DNA from: Paramecium pentaurelia
Lineage: Eukaryota > Ciliophora > Oligohymenophorea > Peniculida > Parameciidae
Length of the DNA stretch: 64,000 nt
Reading direction: 5' to 3'
NCBI GenBank assembly: GCA_905183005.1
Contig: CAJJDO010000101.1
Coordinates: forward strand, 4,018-68,017
Each line of letters opens with the position of its first letter. Within the stretch, counting starts at the first letter, position 1. Of this stretch, positions 24,300 through 37,076 are shown one piece after another. The translations under genes were made by a program, and so were the position numbers. The notes under the pieces were generated by a model. The model searched no databases, was not told the DNA's origin, and was given only the letters and a program-made list of their open reading frames with translations.

Positions 24300-25640
24300 T
24301 AATTCAAGGGTTAGTTTTACATCCAGATAATGAGGTATGATATAATTTAATAGTTCAAAGCATATTCTTTATCCATTAGGTTCTACTATCATATTTAGAC
24401 ATATAATTACAAAACAATAAACATATTAGATTTCTGTAATAGCAATTTCTCAAACTGGAGATTATGTTGCATCTGGATAGAAAACATAAGTGGAATTCTA
24501 AGCTAATATAATAACTTTGGATTTCAAAGATAGAAGCATGATGCATAGATTGAAATTATACAAGGTGATAAATCAGTCTCTTAGTTTTTGATTTAATGAA
24601 TGATATTTGGCATCATTAGGAGGGAAAGACGATATAAACATGTTAATTAATTGGAATATTAAGGCAGGGAAGGCTTTATATGGAACTCTAAATAGAGATC
24701 CTGTTAATTTAATCTAGTTTACCATTAATCAGATGAAAAAATGATTTCAGTTTTAAATACCGGAGTTTAGATTTTAACAATAGATAAATAAAATAAAAAG
24801 GTATGATGTATGCTTATTTAAAGATTCAATCCTTTGATGTTTATTTTGGAGGTGTCATAAGAACATTTAATTATGTTGCAATTCATAACAATGTTTAATT
24901 TTTTTTTTGGAACAAAGACTGGTGAAGTGACGTGACTTATTTGAATTTAAATAAATCTTGCTATATATAAAGGATTAGCTCCAGTCAAGAAGGAATTTTC
25001 ATAAGGAATTAATTGTTTAGGATTATTGTAGTAAATTGGATATATAATTTTTGGAGCTGGAGATGGTATGATAACAAAATTTTTTTTTCAAACAATGTAA
25101 ATAGTAGCTTATAGTGACTTACTTGTAGGACTGAAATCTATATCATTTAAAAATGATTAGACTCTTTTTTTTTACAGGAACAATTCAAAATAATATATAT
25201 TAGTTTGACACTGAAGAAATACCTGTCATTATGAATGAATTAATCATGTTGCTTTTCCTTATAATTATTCTGATGTATTTGCTACTAGTTCTTTAAATGA
25301 TATCAGAGTATGGAATGCTAAGAATAGATAAGAATTACTTAAAATATAAGTTCGAAATCTAGAATTTTGGGCAGTTGCCTTTATGAATGATGGTAAAATT
25401 ATTGTAAGTGGTTGGAGTAATGGGAAAATCTGAACCTTTTTACAATAATCATGTAGATTGCCATATTTAATTAATGATGCACCTATACATGGGTGTACCT
25501 CATTAATATGTACTTCGGATTGTTAAACAATTATTTCAGTAAAATCAGAAGTAGAAGTCAGGATTTGGAAAATTGGAAAGCAAACTTAAGTTATGAATAT
25601 ACTTGAACACAATAAATTTGGTAAAATAAAAATATTAAAG
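24300..25640 (+). pseudogene. decayed copy of CFAP52 (WDR16)
   Basis: Fragments in several frames line up in order with the ciliary WD protein CFAP52: GLVLHPDNE; LYPLGSTIIFRHIITKQQ; VIAISQTGDYVASGQ; FKDRSMMHRLKL; LASLGGKDD; KALYGTLNRDPVN; VFATSSLNDIRVWNAKN; FMNDGKIIVSGWSNGKI; VEVRIWKIGKQTQ. In other organisms CFAP52 is an axonemal protein needed for motile cilia. Here several TGAs (for example after NQSLSF and after GKI), frameshifts and a deleted stretch (between KQQ and ISVIAIS) break the frame, so no normal product is possible. The C-terminal blades are missing. An intact paralogue is expected elsewhere in the genome. Confidence 0.85.
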
Positions 25641-26627
25641 ATGAAAATTTTATTTTATATTTATTGATATAAAGGTAATTATATTAGCCAAAGTAGATAA
25701 ATAAATACATTAACGAAAATATCAACTTAAGATTAGAGAAATCATAATTGTCTCTAATTTATCCTTTAAAGTAGTAAATTATTTTCAGTAATTGTTTTTC
25801 AATTTAAATTTATCAAACTCCGTCTTTAGAATTGTGAATTCAAATTGTTTCTTAAGAATTTATTTTCATTTTCAAATAATAAATATTTAATATAATATAG
25901 AGCTTCAATTTTTCGGTTAAATATTCTAAGAATCCCTTTAAGTTAATAATAAAAGATATTTAAATGAGATCATATATCAATAAAGTTTCTTTATAATTGA
26001 GAAGAATTTATTAAAAATCAACAACATTATTCCATAAAACTATTTATCTCTATTTATTAAAATTTCAGCCCAAAGAATCTCATTTTTCAATTTTATATTT
26101 CATTACACTTTAGAAGCTCAGGAATATAAGAAGTAAACTCTAAAAGATTTTTTTTTCCTAATTGATAGGTTTCGCTCTATTCCTTATGTTCTTACTTACC
26201 CATGGCGAACGAACTTCCAAGAAAAATTGATAATATTACAATATAAGGCTCTTAAATACAATAATATTAAATCTATATAGTTGTCTTTAGACTATAAATG
26301 TAATATATATTATCGAAAATATCAAAAAGAGAGCTTGATTTCATTCAGATATACTCCTTTCTAAAATAGGGATTAAAATGAACGATAAAACAAAAATTCA
26401 TATTAAATATAAAATAACTTATTAATTTAAAAAATTATTAATCAATTTTATAAAAGAATCAAGCTAAATAAATGTTGGATTAAATCCTCAATATCATATT
26501 TTACCTAAATTATAATAAATTCAAAATCTATAAATTCAATTTTACAAAAATTCTTAAGATGCTTTTATTGATTTGTAGTATAAAGCTTAAGAAAAGTAAT
26601 AGAAAATCAATATTAAAAAAAAAGAAA
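25641..26627. other. intergenic, no convincing gene
   Basis: AT-rich. A minus-strand frame with ATG near 26203 runs about 40 codons to TGA (MGKQEHKEQSETYQLG...), too short and isolated to call. The right end is the promoter region of the WD40 gene at 26628. Confidence 0.4.
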
Positions 26628-29082
26628 ATGAATTGTAATTATCACATTCGCAATCCAATAACTATGATATGTCTAGCTCCTCATAGATGCTAATGCTAAA
26701 GAAAACTTTGCGCTGAATGCCTAGATGAACATAAAGTTGATTTGAAATAGATTGTATCAATAAGAAGCTTTAAAGAAAAGGTTACCAAGAAATTGAATTA
26801 ATACACACTAAATGAGAATTCTGAAATAGTAGAAAAAATGATAAAGTTTTAAAAAATGCTTAATCGATCTTAAGCAAAGTTAATTCACATTTTTGAAAAT
26901 TTGTCTAATTATGTCACCTCAGTATATAAAACGATTGAATAGAAAAACGTATCATTTGTGAATCTAATCAATGAAGATACTAACCTAGCAGAATCCTCCT
27001 ATAATGACTTAGAAAAATTAGTATAAATTACAGAAGGAACAACATTAGAAGATTGGAATGATGGGAAAATTTCTTTATTATAAAAAATGGATAGGATGAT
27101 GCATTGGTTTAATCAAGAAATAAATTCTTTATGCTTAAAGGAAGAAATGAAAGAGATTTATTAATTGGTAAATTCTATTAATTAAACAGAATAAGTTGTT
27201 GAAAGGAAAAAAGATTTTTATGAGGTTTTAATTCCCTTTAAAAATATTGATATCTAAATATTTAAATCGATGATTGAAATTTTAAGAGAAGCAAAAATTT
27301 CGGATTTTTTAGGATTTCTTGATAATCAATAGCATTTGGAATAATATGTAGATAGATAAAGAGATTTAAATTTTGTAAGAAGTAATATTTTAAAAATAAC
27401 TAATATAATCAGAGATATCAAAGAACATGACTTTAATAAATATGACTATTCCAATGCAAATTATTAGGAAACCAAGCAAGATCTCATTGAGAAAATCTCA
27501 TAAGATAAAATGATCATTGAAATTTTACAATTTTTAGTTCGTCTTACAGCAATAGATTAGAGTTTCATCTAATGTGGATCAAACGCACTTAATTTATTAG
27601 TTGACATGAAAGTTGATCTTTAAAAACGAAGCTTTGAAAATATTAGGATAAAGAATACTTCTTTGATTGGAGCAAATTTTGTGAGATGCAATTTTAGTGG
27701 ATCTGAATTTAATAATGTAGACTTAAGCGGAATAAATTTCAATGGAACTTAACTATTTAATTGTAAATGGAATAAAATAAGAATTCATGAATTAAATAAT
27801 TTTGATGGTCATAGTAATTCTGTCCATTCTGTCTGCTTCTCTCCTGATGGAAATACATTAGCATCTGCAAGCGAAGATAATTCTATCCGTTTATGGGATA
27901 TAAAAACGGGAAAATAAAAAGTCAAAATGGATGGCCATTCAAATTGGGTTCGATCTGTATGCTTCTCTCCTGATGGTACCACATTAGCATCTGGCAGCGA
28001 TGATTATTCAATCCGATTATGGGATATTAAGACAGGATAATAAAAATTCAAATTAAATGTTCATACTAGTACTGTTTTATCAGTATAGTTCACTTCTGAC
28101 GGTACGACATTAGTATCTGGTAGTGCAGATAAGTCTATCCGTTTATTGGATGTTAAGACAGGATAAGAAAAATTTAAATTAGATGGTCATATTCATTATG
28201 TTTGGTCAGTCTGTTTCTCTCCTGATGGTGCTAATTTAGCATCTGGTAGTTACGATAAGTCTATCCGTCTATGGGATGCCAAAACAGGATAATAAAAAGC
28301 CAAATTAGATGGCCATAGTGAATGGGTCTCATCTGTATGCTACTCTCCTGATAGTACTACATTAGCATCTGGTAGTGGAGATAAGTCTATCCGTCTATGG
28401 GATGCCAAAACAGGATAATAAAAAGCTAAATTAGATGGCCATAGTGAAGCTGTCCGATCTGTATGTTTCTCTCCAGATGGTACTACATTAGCATCTAGTA
28501 GTGATGATAAGTCAATACTTTTATGGGACATTAAAACAGGATAATAAAAAGCTAAATTAGATGGCCATATTGAAACTGTCCGGTCTGTATGTTTCTCTCC
28601 AGATGGTACTAAATTAGCATCTAGTAGTGATGATAAGTCTATACGTTTATGGGATGTTAAGACTTAACAAGAGAAATTAGATGGTCATCCTAATAAATTC
28701 TTATCAGTATCCTTCTCTCCTGATTATTCAATATTAGCATCGAGTTATGATGATAACTCTACCCGCTTATGGGATGTTAAAACAGGAAAAGAAATTCAAC
28801 TCTCAGATATGGGTTATTAAGAGTGTCTGGTATAATTTCCAAAACCTCTATTCTAAAATAACCCTCTTTCAAAAGGTGGTATTTATTTTCAATTCGTATT
28901 TAGTCAATTCAAATATTACTCTTCTCCTTATATCATCATAGCCCATATTTTAAGCATAAGGAGCTTTCATCTTTAAAGGAGAATTTGCGAATTAATTAGG
29001 CATTGATTTAAGAACATTTTTTAAACAAAGTGGAGGTTGCCTTTTGGAAAATTAAATCCAATTAAAATAAGAGTAAATTTGA
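26628..29082 (+). CDS. B-box / pentapeptide-repeat / WD40-repeat protein
   Basis: The gene encodes 809 residues with one 25-nt intron (28879-28903). Residues 3-45 contain Cys and His spaced like a B-box zinc finger (CLAPHRC, then LCAECLDEHK). Residues about 50-335 are helical and probably coiled coil. Residues about 344-385 are pentapeptide-type repeats (LIGANFVRCNFSGSEF). Eight WD40 units follow (about 390-725), the cores being CFSPDGTTLASGS and RLWDVKTGQQ. The gene ends with the same PIFQAQGAFIFKGEF tail as the gene at 1-950, so the two are paralogues. It is intact to TGA 29080. It is predicted to be an intracellular scaffold; the zinc module resembles TRIM proteins, but there is no RING. 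Binding partners are unknown. Confidence 0.93.
27800..28790 (+). repeat. WD40-coding tandem repeats
   Basis: Eight units of about 120-126 bases, with units 4 to 7 almost identical at the DNA level (GTCTATGGGATGCCAAAACA recurs exactly). They lie inside the B-box/WD40 gene. Confidence 0.85.
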
Positions 29083-29352
29083 TTATTATAGAATGTCACA
29101 AATATAAAAATCAGTATTAATTTTCTTCTGTTATGAAAATAATTTTTCATTTATATTATACTTATTAGATGCATAGAGAAGGATAAACGTTCAATTATTT
29201 TTGGATATGATATTCATGTTGGGCGAGATGATAATATGAACTGTTACAATCGACCTCTAAATATTTCCATAAAGGAAAGCTTTATCTTATGAATTAATTT
29301 ATATATTCAAATGAAAGTTTCTTTGTTACATATTGAACAAATAAACATTTAT

Positions 29353-29667
29353 ATGAATAAAAATTAGGTGAGCTGTCGTAATTCCTTCTAATAAAGAAAA
29401 CGAAATACTAAAATCAACGATGAAATTCTTATAGCAAAAGTTAGAAGTAATTTTCCGAAATTTCAACTTTCACTTTTTCCTCAGAGAATTATTACCTATC
29501 TCTACTCAAGGAAACATCAAAACCAATATTCCAAAATTAAAGGATTAAAAATATCAACCTCATCATCTCAAACACCAAAATCATACAAAACAGAATAAAA
29601 AATTATGATATATGACACTATTATAGGAAAAAACTTTGCTTGTTAGGTATCTAATTTAAATGGATGA
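29353..29667 (+). CDS. small basic hypothetical protein
   Basis: The frame encodes 104 residues, starts MNKNQVSCRNSFQQRKRN and ends VSNLNG before TGA 29665-29667. It is intronless and open throughout. It is rich in Lys, Arg, Ser and Gln, with no membrane span or motif recognised. It lies 270 bp after the WD40 gene on the same strand and converges with the minus gene ending at 29785. It could be a real small protein or a chance frame; codon composition looks like its neighbours, so I lean weakly to real. Confidence 0.4.
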
Positions 29668-29784
29668 TCAATACGCCATAACCAAATTCGATTGAGTTCT
29701 AATTCACATAAATCAAGCCTGTTTAAAGAGTTTGAAAAATCAATACATTATGAAATAAATATTAATAAAAATACATTTATTTAC

Positions 29785-31104
29785 TCATTGTAAATTTAAA
29801 GGTTTCAACTTATTTGTAAGTAGACTCATATCATATTGATCACATTTCCAGAATTTTACTCCATAGTAATCCAAATTTGCCAAATATTTGCTATTTAAAA
29901 TTTATAATAATTGATTGGTGGGTGACATTTAATTTCTGAAATGGAGGTATAAAACTTGTTTTCCTATTATTGTTTCATAAGCTTCTATATAATTTTCCGA
30001 AATAGCAGCCAATATTTTATCATATTTCAATAAATAAAGATCAGTCTATTTTGAATTTTCTTACTATTTAAATTTTCTTAAAATTTTTCTACATTATAAG
30101 CTGTATTAATATATAAAAGAGCGTTATATATCAATTTTCACCGTTTAATAGATTAATTTGCTTGTGTTATTAATACAACTTTCTTTTAAGTTTGTCATGG
30201 TTGTGAGATTCTTATTAATCTATAATAATTTCCCGTTTTTAGAATAAATAACTTTTACCTTTTATTTAAAATAAATTATTAAGAAATCATTATATTATAA
30301 CAATGAGTAGGGCTACTTATCTGCATATATATTATTAATTTATTTAGAAATAATTTCTTAGTTATTATAATTAAGTTAATTTAAATAGTTATTGCTGTCT
30401 ATTTGTAGTATTGTTGTTTGTTAGAAGATTGATAGATTTGGATTATTGTTCATCTCATACTTAATTAAAATTTACTTATTGACATCATAGAGACAAAGGA
30501 CTTGATTTGTATAAATTGCAATTTAATTAAAATCATAGTTACAGATCAATTTTGCTGCGTACAATTTGTAGTTAATATTTTCCTCAAATCGTTTAAAAAT
30601 TGTAAAATCTTATTAATTTAATACTAAAATTATTAATCTGCATCTTTAAAATTTATTATTGATTATTATTCCAGTCTATACGAGAATAAGAAATATAAAA
30701 TCTTTGGTTCCTCCAATAAGTAGTTCTTTATATTTATCCTCGATTTTGAATTAATATTATGGATCTTAATATATTTAAAAAAAATATTTATTGATTTACT
30801 TTCTTAATATTTCAAATTAAGATAGCAAATAATTTAAAAAATCTTACTCTTATAATTTATCATTAATTTTTTTGATTCTATTGAATTCTAGGTACTCATC
30901 ATCTATTAAATCATATTAATCTTCATCAAAAATATAATGAACTATATCATCGATAATTTGCTAGTATTCTTAATTGTAGTTAAATGAAGAATAATGTTAA
31001 ATATATTTGAAGTTTAAATTAAGATATTCAATATGGTATTATTCTTAAATTCTATTGATTGAGGTAATATATTCGTATTTCAAATCGTCATCAGATAAAC
31101 TCAT
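29785..31104 (-). CDS. unrecognised 439-residue protein
   Basis: The frame encodes 439 residues with no intron (start ATG 31104, MSLSDDDLKYEYITS; stop TGA 29785-29787). The N-terminal third is acidic, aromatic and Gln-rich. The middle contains strand-like text (KLICNYDFNQIAIYTNQVL, then LYDVNKQILIKYE) that resembles beta-propeller blades without WD signatures. The C-terminus has FWKCDQYDMS. There is no signal peptide, no clear membrane span and no catalytic motif. It is convergent with the small ORF at 29353-29667. Function unknown. Confidence 0.75.
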
Positions 31105-31751
31105 AAATATATATATATAATTATTAATTAATAAATATTATTTTAATATTATTTCAAATATTTACATATAATTTAATAAGCTTGAAGCTTCTTATTATTC
31201 TTAAATTATATTTTTAGTAAAATATTTAGTTAATTTAAAAAGACATTATTCAAAATTTCTTACAAAACTATTCTCATGCACTAAGTATTTTTCTCCATAA
31301 ATTATAAATTTGATTATTATAAAAGGATTAATGTGGTATTTTTATAATAAAAAGTTCAAATAAAGTAATTTCTCAATTCATTAATCATTTCATCTTCTAA
31401 TACTTAAGATTCAGACGAGAGAAAATATATATCATAAACAATCTTGTGTATATATCATCTTTTCTTTATTAAACAGTTTAGTTAAATAGATTAAAACATA
31501 TTCAACTTTAACTTAAGTAAATATTTTCAATTACAAATATTTCTTTGATTATAGTTATGTTAAAAACACTTATATGATATTAATTATATTTATATATTAT
31601 TAAGAATATGATAATTTCGAATTCATTAGATTTTATATTTGCGATATAATAATAATATAAAAAAATCAAATTTAACTTCATTTATATATTAAAAATAAAA
31701 ATCAATTTTATTTGATATTTAGATATTAAATGTAATTGTAATTCAATTTTT
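31105..31751. other. intergenic, no gene seen
   Basis: A 647-base AT-rich spacer upstream of the minus gene at 29785-31104 and downstream of the channel gene. No frame or motif supported. Confidence 0.5.
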
Positions 31752-34321
31752 TCAATAAAAAAGTCTTAACTTTAAGGCTTTTAATTTCACATTATAATAA
31801 AAAGTGTACTTGTTCATAGTTTAGATATGCTTCAATATTTTTCTTTAATATTTTGAATTAGCTTTATCTAATTTTAAAATTACAAATTAGACATTCCCTG
31901 AAGGAAAATAATTCTAAAATGACTCACATTGATCACATTGAATTGATGGATGAAGAAATTTTGTACTGTTAAACAAAACATCAAGCATATTAAATTCTTT
32001 GACAACATTTTTTTATGGCTTTTAAGATTTACCTGAATTTAATACATCTTATTCTTAATTCAAAGATTACTCTTTTCTAAAGATTGCTCTACTTACAAAG
32101 CTTTTAGCCATTGGTAAATGAAATTTCTCAGGATCTCCATCATTTAATACAATTTTTTATGTCTTCTTAATATCATTGTTAAGCTGGGAAGAATGATTAC
32201 TTTAAGAGCTATGATCTGCTAAAGCTAATTATAAGGAATTTGATAATTAGAACCCAAAATTATCTTCTAAAAATTTAGTAACAGATTGAGAAAGTTATCG
32301 TTACTGTTTTATGCTTTTAATTTTATTTCCCAACCTAGTTTTTGGTGATCTACAAAAAACTACTGATTATTAAGTTTTTTTTAATAATCTTTATTCTAAA
32401 TCAGGATAATAATTGAGAACTGGACAATCGATCTCTTAATGATTGTATCGATCACAAAATTAACAGCATAAATCAAAGATTCTATAATTTTAATAGAAAA
32501 TGATTTAGTCTTTAATGTGATGAAAAGTTTCAAAGTCTTTTCTATTAAATTGTAATATTTCTAGAAAACATTTTCTGCTTATTGTATAAATTTTCGAAAA
32601 TCCAATACTTATTGCTGAAGTCTTGGGAGGAAAATCTGTAAAAAATTAATAAAAACCAAAAGTCTTATTCTATTTTAATTTGTTAAATTTCATTTTACTA
32701 TTTTCCTCCAAAATTTCAATTTCACCTTCTTTAATAAAGTAGAGATTTTTCTCCATAATATCTCCTCTTTTGTATATGAAATCTCCAGGAGAATATTTAA
32801 CTAATTATAAACTCTTTGACAATAATTATTAGGTTCTTTGTGAGAATTGACTGATTACTGATTTTACTTAATTAATAACTCTTATTTAAATATCATCTTT
32901 TAAATCTTATTGTAGATTTTATGGTAGTATTGATATTAGATTGTCAACATCATCTTAATTTTCATTTTGCTCTTAATTTATATAGTACTTTAAGTAATTT
33001 CTTATTCTGCTTTATATTTTAGGTTCTACCTAATTTTTATTCATAAATGTATTCATTTTTAAAATAGATCTTTTATATTTTAATTTTGAGTCTTAAAGAT
33101 TTTTTAAGATAATTCCTATTTAATTCATTGAGTAAGCAAAAACACCACTAGATAAAAACATAATAATATCAACAAAAATTAGTTCCAATTAACTTTATGC
33201 TGTAATATCACCATATCCTATTGTTGTCATTGTCATGGTTGCCCAATAAAATGCATAATTATATTATCTCCAGATAGGCTCATTCAATAATTCATATTTT
33301 ATAAGCCATGATGTTTCCATAGATTTAATTCCTACATAATGCCAAAAGCATGCAACAATATGTGCTAATAAATAAATAGAAAGTATTAAGTTTAGTAAGT
33401 CCATTAGAGTATTTGAAATTCCTTTGAAAAATACGAATTCAAAATAATCTGAAAAATATCTATTGATTTTTTTATAAGTAATAATTAGTTAAGCAAAAGT
33501 TAAAAATTCTCCAAAAACTTAATATGTCATTAAGTTCTACTAAATTAGTGTCCATAATATTAAGTTAAGAATATCATTTGAAAAATTTGTTTGAATATAC
33601 TTTTCAATCAATATTTTTCTTTTTGATATCAATATCCCTTATATAATAATTCCTTTATTTAAGGAGATCAATATGTCACTAATTAAAAATATAATAATTG
33701 AAAGCTTTATGGAAGAAAGCTAAACTTCATTTTAGTTCTATTAAAAAGACAATAAAAATGGGGTCAGCCATAATATTATAAAATTAAAGATGATTCCAAT
33801 AGCATTCCAAATTAATATAAATCCACATGTTGGTTAAATTACTGGTATTCGTGATTAAGTATATGTATCTAAAGGTTTATTTAATTTTAAATACCTAATA
33901 TAGGTTGTTTGTTACTTTCTTCAATATATTTATCATGAATTAGTTGTTTTTTATTTTACTTTAATATGTAAGAGTTCGTAAACAAATTATTTATAAATTA
34001 TTATTTAATTTTCTCAGCCTTAATTACTTTCACAAAATTTGACTGAATCAATTTGCTTTTGAATTTTATTGTTTAAAAGGTGTTATTAATAGTATTATTA
34101 TCTTCAGATATCTTAGAAAAGTTATTAGCCTATTCTTAAATAATCATTCTAGGCTAAATAGATATACTGCGGGAGGTTTATTTTCCTCTGTCAAAATCAA
34201 TAATTTATCTGCAAGCATCATCTGATATTTCTGATAATCTTGATGCTGATTCACTCTTGCTGCTAATTTGCTTAGTAAATTTTCTAGGGCTTGATCTTAA
34301 TTCAATATTTACTTTTTACAT
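31752..34321 (-). CDS. K+ channel with cyclic-nucleotide-binding domain
   Basis: The gene encodes 847 residues with one 26-nt intron (33869-33894). A Ser-rich cytosolic N-terminus (SSPRKFTKQISSKSESASR) leads to hydrophobic spans S1-S6. The pore helix and selectivity filter read WATMTMTTIGYGDITA, with the filter at about residues 358-362, so it should conduct K+ across a plasma or ciliary membrane. After S6 come a C-linker and a cAMP/cGMP-binding fold (YSPGDFIYKRGD, then NLYFIKEGEIEIL). A CCHC zinc-knuckle pattern follows: Cys611, Cys614, His619, Cys624. The long tail is Ser/Gln-rich. The S4 segment has few basic residues, so voltage sensing is doubtful. Start ATG 34321 is preferred over ATG 34147 because the extra 58 codons are clearly coding and an in-frame TGA lies further upstream. 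It is divergent from the SHMT-like gene. Confidence 0.93.
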
Positions 34322-35656
34322 ATATTATTAAAAATAATATTAAGTTACCCATATTTGAAAATGAGAATGAATTTAATTCAAAATTATTAAGGTCGTATTT
34401 GATTATCATCATTTTTTTTACAAATTAAATGTTTAAAGTTATATTATACAAGTTAATTAAGTGAGAGTTCTTCAATAATAAAAATGGAATTGTTGAAACT
34501 CTTAAGAACTATAGAATCAATTATATTTTGCAAAATATATGTTTAATTGTTAATGAAATAAATATATTAAAGCCAATTAGCCATAAATTCTAACAATAAA
34601 GATTTTAAAATTTCTGATCGTTTAATAGTCCATTCAACTAAATAATGAGAGAATAAAATAATTGAAAATATCTCTAAAATCGAAGTTATTTCTAAAAATG
34701 GAATCCTGAAAATTTAGGCAAGAAAATAAAATTCTCATTTAAAGATCAATTATTTTTTTTTGAAAGAATTATATGGTTTCTTCTGAATTAGATAGAAATT
34801 AATCAAAAATTAGTTGATATCGATGTTATTAATTTATGAGTCTAAAGAAAAATATTTAAAACAAATATTTTAAGTAAACATCATTCTTAAATAAATTAAA
34901 CAATTATATTCTTGTTAATCTGATAATTTTGATTCGAATTTTAACAAGATGTTTTTACAAAGACTCAAATTATAAAACTTTAGTTTGGAAATCAAAGGAT
35001 TAATAACCTTTAAAAAGTAAATAAAATTCTGTAAGTAATATCTTTATAGAAATTAAAAGAATGAATTTTAATTACTGCATTTAAAGAGTATGTTAAAATC
35101 TAACTCTACTTATATTAAGTAAATTTAGGTTTTAGATATAAATAACCATAAATTCAAATACTAAGATTTCTTAATTTAATTGAATATTAAATATAAACTA
35201 TTTATAATATAATTCTTGGACTTTGTCCTATGTTGAAAAAAATAGTTGTTCGCTTTTTTCATCTACTTTTAATCAATCATATAATCTTACTTAGAATTGT
35301 ACAATAATCAATGATTTAAAAATATTCTAACAAAATATTATATCGATTGTATTCCAAAACAATTTCCTTATTTTAAATCGTCAAAGATTGCAGTAAATTC
35401 ATTAAAATTAATTTTTTAAAATTATAGTAAAATAATCTAAATTTATTGAAAATATTTTTTTGTATACAGATTTAATTAAATAAATTTATTGGATTTTTCA
35501 TTAAATAATAATGGTTTCAATGATTAAGTAATTCAAAAGGAAATAAAATTTAAATCTATAATCTATAATATCTCGAATTCTTAATACGCCATAAAAGATG
35601 TAATCTAAACTTCAGTTTTTAAGGAAATTAATTAATACAACAATATATAATATAGA
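34322..35656. other. long divergent spacer, no complete gene
   Basis: 1.3 kb between the divergent channel and SHMT-like genes. Short plus frames around 34480-34780 (for example KIIENISKIEVISKNGILK) look weakly protein-like but are broken by TGAs; they may be an old gene remnant. The rest is AT-rich. Confidence 0.45.
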
Positions 35657-37076
35657 ATGATTGATTTACACTCAGATTCTAAACAAACACTTTAGTAGCA
35701 AGACATAGAAGTTTATCAATTGATTGAGAAAGAAAAGGATTTACAATAAAATAGCATAAATTTAATTCCTAGTGAAAATTATACATCTAGAGCTGTAGCT
35801 GAAGCATTATCTTGTGTATTTAGCTCCAGATATGCTCCAGGTAATATCTAAATTTATTTTATAAAGGACCTCAAGGTAGTAAATATGCCCCATAGGTTGA
35901 AAATTATGATGAGATGGAGAAACTTTGTTAAGATAGAGCATTAGCAGCATTTTAATTGGACTCTCAATAATGGGGTGTCAATGCATAAATGGGGAGTGGA
36001 TCATCAGCAAACTTAGCCATATTTTTAGGTTTGTTGGAACCAAAAGATAGAATAATGAGTATGGAATTTTAATAAGGTGGACATTTTTCTCATGGATATT
36101 AGATAGGAGAAAAGAAGTTATCAGCTATAAGCAAAATATTTGAAGTCCTATTTTATTAACTTAATGAAGTAAGACACATGATATAATTTATATAGAAAAC
36201 TCAAGAAATTGATTATGATAAAGTTGAATTATTAGCTAAGGCATATAAACCAAAGTTAATTGTTGCTGGTTGTTCAGCCTATAGTAAATTAATAAACTTT
36301 GGAAGATTCAGAAATATTTGTGATTAAGTTGGAGCCATTTTATTGGCTGATATAGCACATACAAGTGGTTTAATGTCAGCAGGAGTTATTCCTTCTCCAT
36401 TTCCTTATGCAGATATTGTAATGACTACTACTCATAAATCGTATAATTCAATTTTTAATCTAGCTTACGAGGACCAAGAGGCAGTTTAATTTATTATAAA
36501 TTATAATATAAAAATAGAATAGATGAATCTGTTGCCCCAGGATTAGTAGCTGGAGCACATTTTCATACAATTACTGCTATTACTGTCGCATTAAAAGAGG
36601 CTCTATCTCCATCATATAAATAACTATAGAAAGACGTTGTAGAAAACAATAAACATTTCGCAGCGGAGTTCTAAAGATTAGGATTTGATTTGATTGCAGG
36701 GGGAACTGAAAATCATTTAATTTTGTTAGACTTAAGAAAGTTTAATGTTGATGCTATTAAAATGGAATATATCCTAAGTTAAATAAATATATAATGCAAT
36801 AAACAATTCGTTCCATTTGATACAGTTACTCAACCAAGAGCATTAAGAATTGGGTACTTATAATTATAAAATTATAGATCAATTCCATTATCTGTTAGAT
36901 AGGCATCTAAAGAGCATTTCACAAGGATTGCTTAAATCATAAAAGAATCTGTTGAGTTGGTTTAAACTGTTACTGTTGACATAAAATTATGGGCTTCTGA
37001 AAATTAAGATAAATTAATACCTCTAAAATAAAAAGTTGTTGAGTTGGCAAATGAATTACCAATTCCTTGGATGTGA
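35657..37076 (+). CDS. divergent serine hydroxymethyltransferase-like protein
   Basis: The gene encodes 456 residues in three exons (introns 35841-35866, ending AAG, and 36441-36463). SHMT uses pyridoxal phosphate to move a one-carbon unit from serine to tetrahydrofolate. The frame follows the family: LIPSENYTS, QWGVNAQ...SANLAIF, LVAG-type KLIVAGCSAYS, ADIAHTSGLMSAGVIPSPF and the cofactor-binding TTTHKSLRGPRGS with Lys252. However, the usual YxEGYPGxRYYGG segment reads YAPGGPQGSKYAPQ, so the proton-transfer Glu is Pro61 and the paired tyrosines are altered. HLTHG has become HFSHG. The fold is retained, but normal SHMT activity is doubtful. No targeting peptide is obvious, so a cytosolic location is inferred. 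Confidence 0.9.

Noticed and set aside
28340..28531. Minus-strand frame across the WD40 repeats
   Set aside because: It is antisense of the repeat units; periodicity comes from the WD40 coding strand.
34144..34400. Minus-strand small frame ending TGA 34144, overlapping the channel by ATGA
   Set aside because: The overlapping frame that continues into the channel reads better (Ser/Arg-rich N-terminus) and starts at ATG 34321; the small frame has no ATG.
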